In this document: positions 57,087-64,000 of the stretch, piece by piece
How the letters are laid out: the number at the start of each line of letters is the position of its first letter
Position numbering within the stretch: the stretch's first letter is position 1
NCBI GenBank assembly: GCA_011799875.1
Contig: CM022297.1
Location: 523,183,362-523,247,361 of the forward strand
Direction: 5' to 3'
Length of the DNA stretch: 64,000 nt
Origin: Thinopyrum elongatum
Lineage: Eukaryota > Streptophyta > Magnoliopsida > Poales > Poaceae
Position numbers and translations under genes: made by a program
The notes under the pieces: generated by a model
The model's database searches: none
Told to the model about the DNA's origin: nothing
Seen by the model: only the letters and a program-made list of their open reading frames with translations

Positions 57087-60000
57087 TGTGACACCCTGAT
57101 TTTGGCAACTTTTTCTTTTCAAACTTTTCTTGGCTTTAATTGAAATTTGAATGGTTTTTGAATCTTTCTAGTTGGTCTTGGAAACTTTTGAATCTTTCCA
57201 AGTAATCCAAAGCCTCATCACCTTGCCAAAACCCTGCCAAGTACCTCTAGGACCCAAATCCCAATTTAAATCTTTTCCAATAACCCTTTTCTTTTATTTG
57301 GGAATTTAGGTCATCACTATGGGTTGTGAAGCAACCTATAGTTTGGATGGCCAGAAAATTCTCAAATAATTCTCTAAAATACCTTAGACCATATCTTGCC
57401 CCAATATCCAAAAATATTCCATGGCCTAGTTCAAATATTTTGTAAAACAATTCATTTTTGTTCCTGGTCAGTCTGGACCTTTGTGAAGGAAGTACCTGCT
57501 AGGTTTGTCCAAATGCTCTGAAATTTTTGTGGCATGAAGGCAACTACAAATGACTTCCCTCCACCAAGTTTCAGCATCTAAAGATCATTCATATGAGCAG
57601 GGCTTCAACTTTCACATTCTGGACCAGATTGGTAGGTTACACATGAACTACCCTTAAATCTCAACCAAACCTTCTCAAACTTGACCAGTTTTGAGTCCTT
57701 CCAACCTAGATCATCCTGGACATCTCCATTGGTACTATTCACAGCTGACCACTTCTCCAGATCTCTCTCTAGTTCATTGTTAGAAACTGTATCTGAGGCT
57801 ACCCCTCATCTCAGACTAAGACAAGCCAAACCAGAGGTGTAGGTGAGCTGAGTGATCGAGGGTCGACGTGCCAGACAAGAAACGCCAGGCTCTCGTGGCC
57901 TCTAGACATCAACTCTCGTGGTGATCACGAAAATGGCATGCCATTTCGCGCGCTCTGCACCGCGCCCGTGTCTATGGCGTCGCATCCGACTACCTCTCGC
58001 CGCAGTAGCTTGTCTCCGTGTGCTGACATCGTCCCCGTTCACCACCTAGCCCTTCTGGACTCCTCCCCTCGCCGGAGAAGCTCTCGGCGGCCGCCACGAC
58101 CATGAGCACTGTGCCGCCCGTGCGGCCATAGTTGCGGCGCCCTCGTCTTCTTCTCCCCGAGCCATCTCTTCGCGGATTCAATGGTCTGCTCGCTCCCGTC
58201 TCGTCGCCCTGTGCCACGACGGCCAGCTCGACGTCCTTGCGCCAGTGGCGTAGCCACGTCGCCGCCAATCTAGAGAACTCGGCGAGCTTCACCTTCCGGC
58301 TATAAATAGGCCCGCCCGGCCTCGCTGAGCTCCTCACCCCTCTCCCTCCATCCTCAATTGCCTTCCCGAGCAAGAGCCAAGGCCGAGAGGCCCTCTGGCC
58401 TCGAGCCTCGGCGGAGTTACGCCGCCAGTTGAGCTCCACCACCAGCCCTCTCCACCCCACCCCAGCCTCGTCCGACTGCGCCCTCGAGCTCAGTGCACTC
58501 CACTAGTGCTCCTCAACCTCCTGCCCAAGCGAATCGCCGACGGAATCGCCACCGCCGACGAGTCCCGAAAGCTGCCGCCGCCGGAGAGGTAGGGGGCGAC
58601 GCTGTCCAGCCGTCTCCGGGGGAGCTACGGGTACAGGGAGGACCGTCTTCGAGTGCCTGATCCATCCCCATCGTTTCCCAGCCCAACCGCCATCGCTATC
58701 GCCGGCGAGCAGCGCCGGTAAGCCGCCCCTCTCTCTGCCTCTCTCTCTCTTTCTGTTTAAATCGAACCGGCCCCACCTGTCAGCGACCGTGGCTGTGCGC
58801 GCGAAGGGGTAAGTGGAGACGCCCGTGAGGTTTACGCCTTCGACGTAGCCCTCCACTGGTTTTTCTGTTTTTTTTTCAATTTCATTTATTTAAGCAGTTT
58901 TGACCAGCAGATTTGACCATTAATAACTTTTTATTAAAAGGTCCAAATCACTTGATTCTTTCTGCATTGTGTTCATATTCAACTCCTTTATTTTCTGACC
59001 AAGTTTGGCATTTTTCCAATACTCACAGAAGTGTTGGTGAATAAAAAGGCTTTATGTGACATTTTCCTTTGCCATTTAAAAATGTTTTCAGAAGTAGATT
59101 CTTGTGGATTTGAAGACCAGGAGTATTTGAACAACCCAACTGATCAAGGCAAGCCAGGACATCCATATTATGAAGCATTTCATAGCATTGCATAATTCAT
59201 ATTCATTTCTTGCATTTAATTAACATAGATAATTCAAATGAAGTATTTAAATGCCTATTGTTGACAACTTTGATATGATGAATGGCCATGATTGCTAAGT
59301 GATACTTAGTTGGTTGATCAAGAGTCACCTGTCCGGGCTTACCCGTGCAGCCACATTTGCCGGTATGGGACGGACTTGACTTGGTCTGGCTCCGTGATAC
59401 TTCACCGGTACCCCCAGACAGGGAGGGTTATGCGTGCGTGCTGCCCTGATCAGGCAGACGGCGATAACCCTGTGAGCCCAGTTGAGTTCTGTGCCGGCGT
59501 CCCCGTTTGGGACAGTTTAGTTAGGCCACGACGGTGGCAGGTGTCACGAGGTGACACGGGGCCACCCAAGGCTTGACTCCGAGGGAGCGTGATTGCCGGT
59601 GGTACGATGGGAGAGTCACGAGTCAGGCGGGTTTCGTTGGAGCAACGCTGGTCGACCCGAATGGGATCACGAGGTCAGGTGCTCCATGGTGTGGGTAAAG
59701 TGCACAACCTCTGCAGAGTGTAAAATCTATTCGAATAGCCGCGTCCACGGTATTGGACAGCCCGTCCAGACCTCTCTAGGTGATCAACCGTAATAACCAT
59801 AGTAATGATGGAAGAACTTGTCTTATGAGCGGAAGTACTCATTGGCATCGAGGATTCCGAGGGTTGTAAGACAACCCGGATATGAGTAAGTTAATAACAG
59901 TAAGGGAATCAGTTAAGACATAACATGTTGATTGCCATGCTATTATTTGCTGCATACTTGGTTGTCATGTGCTTGCGAGTACATTCAAAGTACTCACCTG

Positions 60001-60369
60001 GCGTATCATGCCAGATGCAGGAGAAGACTGAGACGGAGGTCTCGAAGGTCCGTGTTGCGATGTCTAGGATGTGTCCTCAGCAGTGTCCCTGTGGATGGAG
60101 TTACTATGATGTTCCGCTACGCAGTAGTCTTTCGCAGTAGTGTCCCGTAGTAATACCGAGGCCCTGATATGTTAGATAAATGATGTAGATATTGTCATAG
60201 CACTAGATGTGCTTTTGGCCTCGATGATCATGTAATATATAAGCTTGTACTCGACTATTATCAATAAAAGTTCAGCTATGTTCTGTTCCAAGTTGTTGTG
60301 TGTTTCCAGAAGACATGATCTCTGGGTTGGAAACACTGGTAAACTGGTTCTCTGAGCCGGGGTGCCACA
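57087..60369 (+). repeat. 5' LTR, 3283 bp, of the terminal gypsy element
   Basis: It starts TGTGACACCC and ends GGGGTGCCACA (TGTG...CACA) and is followed after five bases by a PBS. TATAAATAGG at 58301 divides it into a U3 of about 1.2 kb and an R-U5 of about 2.0 kb. GC-rich sequence around 57900-58850 gives several non-credible ORFs on the minus strand. Confidence 0.82.
58301..58310 (+). promoter_or_regulatory. TATA box of the 3.3-kb LTR
   Basis: TATAAATAGG lies in a GC-rich context and is followed by a pyrimidine-rich leader (CTCCTCACCCCTCTCCCTCC), as in plant core promoters. Confidence 0.7.
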
Positions 60370-60374
60370 ACGCT

Positions 60375-60386
60375 TGGCATCAGAGC
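60375..60386 (+). other. Primer-binding site of the terminal gypsy element
   Basis: TGGCATCAGAGC follows the LTR by five bases and is continued by CAGG. It differs by one base from the tRNA-Met site TGGTATCAGAGC. Confidence 0.75.
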
Positions 60387-60542
60387 CAGGTTGACTGTAG
60401 GACACCCTAGGTAACCCGCGCTAGGACTGCGATTAGCATAGGACTTTGAGTGTGCATCCTGCTTGTTGCATTTGATTGTTGCATGCCATGCCTCATGCAT
60501 CATAATTCATTATGTTACTAACCCTTGGCATTGTGAGTGTAG

Positions 60543-61382
60543 ATGGCACCAGTTCCATATCACTTTCATCATGAGCTAGAACCCCACACTTTTCCAGCTC
60601 TGCTTCGTAGCGTCTGGCTTCGGCTGTATCCCAACGGTGATGACCCGGTGTACGAGGTGTTTCGGGAGCAGTTGGGCGAGTCCGTATATGAGTACCATGC
60701 AGTGGCTTACATGACCGCGACTTCGGATATTGGAAGATCTTCTCACTCTTCCAAGGGCGGAGTGGCTTCTACTCCGGAGCTGGCGATCCAGTTTGCTGCC
60801 ATGGAGGCTATTACTGACTTGCGCTTCCACGAGGTCGAGATACAGACCCATCCAGGTTTCTTCCACTATCCCACCCTGTCGCCTACGACAGGGCGAGTCC
60901 TTTTCTCACCTGTTGACCCGGCATGTGATCATGCGGCTGGTGTTTTGTCTCGCTACCTAAACGCCAGTTACCGTATGATCATTTCCTTGGCTGAGGAGCT
61001 GTGTCATGTTCAGGAGGCACTTGCAGCAGTGACTCCAGCACCTCCTCCTCATGTAGTTCCACCTAGGTATCCACCACCAGTTCCACCTCCGCATGTGCTT
61101 GATACCCCTTCTTGTTTTTCTGGACCATCAGGCTTATCGGCTGGTAGTCGACGTGAGACCTCAACTGAGTGGGCCTCACTCCTAGCCACTCCTACTCCGC
61201 TGATGTTGAGGCGACGTGCTCTTTCTCCCGCAGAAGGAGAGCCGTCTCAGCAGCGACGTCGCGTCTCCTTTGACCCGGTGACTCACATCATCAGTTCTGA
61301 TTCTGACTCAGGATCTGACAACGAGGACTCTTCAGATGGGCAGTGTTCGTGTCACCGACGCTATAGACTAGAGCTTGAGTAG
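60543..61382 (+). CDS. Accessory ORF between LTR and gag (279 aa), intact
   Basis: ATG at 60543 lies 156 bp after the PBS; the frame runs uninterrupted to TAG at 61380-61382. The N-terminal two thirds look globular (FPALLRSVWLRLYPNGDDP, VYEVFREQLGESVYEYHAV, AIQFAAMEAITDLRF). A Pro-rich linker follows (PAPPPHVVPPRYPPPVPPP). The C-terminus is Ser/Arg-rich, then strongly acidic (SDSDSGSDNEDSSDGQ), ending in a CSCHRR motif. No signal peptide or membrane segment is seen. I recall similar proteins from grass retroelements but no assigned function. It is in a different frame from gag and is the only retroelement ORF here without a stop, unlike gag-pol downstream. Confidence 0.7.
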   Translation: MAPVPYHFHHELEPHTFPALLRSVWLRLYPNGDDPVYEVFREQLGESVYEYHAVAYMTATSDIGRSSHSSKGGVASTPELAIQFAAMEAITDLRFHEVEIQTHPGFFHYPTLSPTTGRVLFSPVDPACDHAAGVLSRYLNASYRMIISLAEELCHVQEALAAVTPAPPPHVVPPRYPPPVPPPHVLDTPSCFSGPSGLSAGSRRETSTEWASLLATPTPLMLRRRALSPAEGEPSQQRRRVSFDPVTHIISSDSDSGSDNEDSSDGQCSCHRRYRLELE

Positions 61383-61600
61383 TAATGCATGCATCTTTGC
61401 ATATGTTGACTGCCGTATGAGCAGTCTAGTCATGATATCCCCCTACTAGCTTGCCATGTATGATGTTGGGTTATCTTGTATAATTATGTTGTTCTCTTTA
61501 TTTGCCTTTTTCATGAATTTTCTCTGGTGTCATATTACTGTATTTCTCCTTATGGATGTTGCTCATCGATTCGGTATTTGCCACGGGAACAAAAATTAGG
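61383..61600 (+). other. Spacer between accessory ORF and gag
   Basis: About 220 bp, T-rich, with no ORF. It includes a run of TTTGCCTTTTTC and lies upstream of the gag ATG at 61601. It might be an intron or an internal ribosome entry region; nothing in the sequence decides. Confidence 0.5.
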
Positions 61601-62700
61601 ATGAAGAGAGGAAGTAGCAGTCAAGGCGGCGATGGAAACCCCGTCCATCGATCCGCCACGCAGGCAGGGCAACCGCCCGAAGACTTACCACCACCACCAC
61701 CTCAAGCACCAACCACAGATTAGATAATGAGAATGTTTGAGGAAAAGAGAAACCAAGACCTCATGGAATTTCTCAAGAGTATGCAGACAATAGTAGGTCA
61801 GAACAATGGCAATGGGGTGCATTCCAAACTGTCTGACTTCTAGCGCACAAAACCACCCAGCTTTGGTCAGGCTGTGGATCCTATTGAGGCTGATGACTGG
61901 TTAAGAACCATGGAAAAGAAATTGGACATCGCTCGTTGTGAAGAAGCAGATAAAGTCCCATTTGTCACCCATTATCTTGAAGGCCCGGCAGCCATATGGT
62001 GGGACAACACCAAGTTAATGTGGCCTGCTGGAGAAGAGATTTCCTGGGAGCAATTCAAAGAGCTGTTCCGCAAGTATCATATTCCCATGGGTATCATGAA
62101 AGTGAAGCAGAGAGAATTCCTGGCTCTCACACAAGGAAACATGTCTGTGGGAGAATACCTAAACAAGTTCAACAACTTGGCCCGGTACTCTCCTCATGAT
62201 GTGGCTACCGAAGAAAGGAAAATAGACCGGTTCCTCGGAGGACTTAATCACGCCTTCCTATGTCAGCTATGCATGTTGGACTTCCCCGATTTCCAGACCT
62301 TGGTGGATAAGGCCGTCATCGCCGAACGAGAACACAAGTCTGGGAATGATGATCGTAAGAGGAAGTTCGAGCCCAAGAATGACAACAGGGAGCCATATGC
62401 GCAAAAGCTGCGCAGTTGGCAGTCAGGGACATCTGAGAACAAACCTGTGTGGAACAATGGTGGCAACAACAGCAAGCCAGGTAACCAGAGCAAGACCTTC
62501 GGCAAGCAGGCAGTCATAGAGGACTGCCGCCGCAACAACACCTGTTTCACTTGTGGCCAGAGTGGACACTACGCCAAGCAGTGTCCTACTAATAACGGAA
62601 AGCAATCAGCTGACCACAAGCCACAAGTCAATCACCTTGGACGCCGCCCCAACCACAACTTCAGCCATGGATGCGTCCACCACATCTCTGCCAAAGAAGT
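61601..62700 (+). pseudogene. Gag of the terminal gypsy element (two nonsense codons)
   Basis: ATG at 61601 opens MKRGSSSQGG. In-frame TAG codons at 61721-61723 and 61841-61843 both sit where CAG is expected; after the second the frame is open. The retrotrans-gag domain is clear: [62 protein letters not shown] knuckle [14 protein letters not shown] follows at about 62543-62584. Length and order fit a gypsy gag. Translation from downstream of the second TAG would lack the N-terminus. Confidence 0.88.
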
Positions 62701-63120
62701 CTGCGAAGCTCCAGACATTGTCCTTGGTATGTTTTCTGTCAACGACATACCTGCAATAATTTTATTTGATTCTGGGGCTTCCCACTCGTTTATTTCGCAA
62801 AGTTTTGCCACCTTGCATAAATTTTCTCCTTCACTTTTGGACAAAATCATGGTGGTACAATCCCCTTGCTCTATGCTTAGAACAAATATAATATACAAGG
62901 GTCTGGAAATCTCAATCCATGGAGTTAAATTCCCAGCTACCCTTGTTGCCATTGAATCCCCAGGACTGGACATAATACTGGGGATGGACTGGTTGGCACC
63001 GCACCAAGTGTGTATCAACTGCGCCACCAGAACGGTGACATTGGTGAACCCCGCCGGACAAACCGTCCAATTTCTGGCCAGCAGAATGATAACAAGAAAG
63101 GGCACGGCATACCAGACCAC
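62701..63120 (+). pseudogene. Aspartic protease domain of the terminal gypsy element
   Basis: [12 protein letters not shown] (active-site Asp codon 62768-62770) and [11 protein letters not shown] are the two hallmarks of a gypsy retropepsin. The domain is in the gag frame and uninterrupted. The active-site triplet Asp-Ser-Gly is intact. Confidence 0.88.
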
Positions 63121-64000
63121 TGTTATAGATATGAATCTGATCCTGGTAGTGGGTGAATTTCCGGATGTGTTTCCTGAGGAATTACCAGGAATGCCGCTCG
63201 ACCGAGAATTGGAGTTCGCCATTGAAGTAATTCCTGGTACAGCTCCAATATACAAGAAATATTATCGTATGCCAGGCCCAGAGCTGGTAGAGCTAAAGAA
63301 GCAGTTAGACGAGTTGCTACAGAAAGGATACATTCGTCCAAGCATTTCGCCATGGGGGTCACCAGTATTATTTGTCAAGAAGAAGAATGGAAGTCTACGA
63401 ATGTGTGTAGACTATCGCCAGCTTAAGGAGGTCACTATCAAGAACAAGTACCCGCTCCCTCGAATTGATGACTTATTCGACCAGTTAAATGGAGCACGGG
63501 TATTCTCTAAGATCAACCTCAGAACGGAATATCATCAACTGAAAATCCGAAAGGAGGATATCCCCAAGACAGCATTCACCACTCGATATGGACTATATGA
63601 GTTTACAGTTATGGTGTTTGGATTAACCAATGCTCCAGCCTACTTCATGAGCATGATGAACAAAGTCTTCATGGACTTTCTGGACAAGTTTGTAGTGGTG
63701 TTCATTAACGACATCCTGATATACTCTAAGGATGAAGAGGAGCATAAGCAACATCTCAGAGCTGTCTTGGAAAGGTTGAGAACCCATCGCTTATATGCCA
63801 AGTTCAGTAAGTGCGAATTTTGGCTGAAAGAGGTGGGATTCCTTGGACATATACTGTCAAAGAAAGGAATAGCTGTTGATGCCAGTAAGGTTACTGCGGT
63901 CTTGAACTGGAAGACACCAGCCACGGTGACCGAAGTCCGTAGTTTCCTGGGCTTGGCAGGCTACTACCGTCGATTCATTGAAGGTTTTTCTAAGATAGCC
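63121..64000 (+). pseudogene. Reverse transcriptase of the terminal gypsy element, catalytic Asp changed (partial)
   Basis: [60 protein letters not shown] and [11 protein letters not shown] are gypsy RT blocks, in the gag-protease frame and open to the window end. The motif A sequence, normally KIDLRSGYHQ, reads [10 protein letters not shown] (codon 63515-63517). Motif C, normally FIDD, reads FIND (codon 63707-63709). Both Asp-to-Asn changes are G-to-A. RT activity is very unlikely. RNase H begins after [18 protein letters not shown] at the edge. Confidence 0.9.

Larger units (their letters stand above)
57087..64000 (+). mobile_element. Gypsy retrotransposon with 3.3-kb LTR, 5' part (runs off window)
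   Basis: Order on the plus strand is LTR (57087-60369), PBS, accessory ORF (60543-61382), gag, protease, RT, with RNase H and integrase presumably beyond 64000. Protease directly followed by RT fits Ty3/gypsy. The lineage is probably a chromovirus such as Tekay/Del, but the chromodomain would lie outside the window. The right TSD cannot be checked; the left flank is ATGTG (57082-57086). Confidence 0.85.

Noticed and set aside
57990..58856. Minus-strand ORFs of 117-156 codons in the gypsy LTR
   Set aside because: They run antisense through the promoter and leader of the LTR; low-complexity Arg/Gly-rich composition.
59310..59793. 88- and 66-codon plus-strand ORFs
   Set aside because: They are in the untranslated R-U5 part of the LTR, without motifs.

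Overview
The window looks like intergenic heterochromatin from a large grass genome, most likely Triticeae (wheat, Aegilops or barley type). It contains an Angela/WIS/BARE-1-type Copia element, a Maximus/SIRE-type Copia element with a post-pol accessory ORF, gypsy elements with tRNA-Asp or tRNA-Met type primer sites, a CACTA transposon and a degenerate L1-type LINE. No convincing host gene was found. Family names come from memory of these sequences; element boundaries are read directly from target-site duplications (TSDs).

Region 1 (1-29700) is a nest. A tandem array of about 115-bp units (about 95-805, resuming at 29434) was entered by a Maximus-like Copia element at 806-29428 (TSD CGAAG). 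Four further LTR-type insertions sit inside it: a solo LTR at 2393-3227 (GCTTC), a non-coding gypsy-like LTR element at 3516-11352 on the minus strand (CCATG), a 2-kb solo LTR at 11994-13999 (CTCTA/CTCTG), and a short Tat-like derivative at 23950-27546 (CTCCA). The last retains only an ORF antisense to its own LTRs. Removing the four insertions leaves a Maximus copy of about 14.3 kb: LTR, PBS, gag with coiled coil and zinc knuckle, protease, integrase, RT, RNase H, a long accessory ORF, PPT, LTR. Its coding parts carry many stops and at least one frameshift.

Region 2 (29434-39876) holds the rest of the tandem array, a T-rich low-complexity block, a non-autonomous CACTA element (31145-35875, TSD TAT) with 345-bp internal repeats, a decayed LINE ORF2 (about 35900-38112), and about 1.8 kb of unassigned AT-rich DNA.

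Region 3 (39877-55473) is a second nest. A minus-strand gypsy element without gag-pol (TSD ACATG) has an Angela-type Copia element (40435-49237, TSD CTGCC) inside its left LTR. The Angela copy keeps one nearly continuous polyprotein frame but has a 281-bp gag duplication, several stops and an altered RT motif.

Region 4 (55474-64000) has an unassigned stretch, a decayed gypsy LTR remnant (to 57024), and the 5' half of a gypsy element: a 3.28-kb LTR (57087-60369), a PBS, an accessory ORF before gag (60543-61382), and gag-pol (61601 to beyond the window). That gag-pol frame is open for its last 720 codons, yet two RT catalytic aspartates read as asparagine.

Recurring themes are minisatellite copy-number differences between the two LTRs of one element (three elements), and decay dominated by changes of the kind produced by cytosine deamination (CAG to TAG, CGA to TGA, TGG to TAG/TGA, CACGTG to CATGTG).
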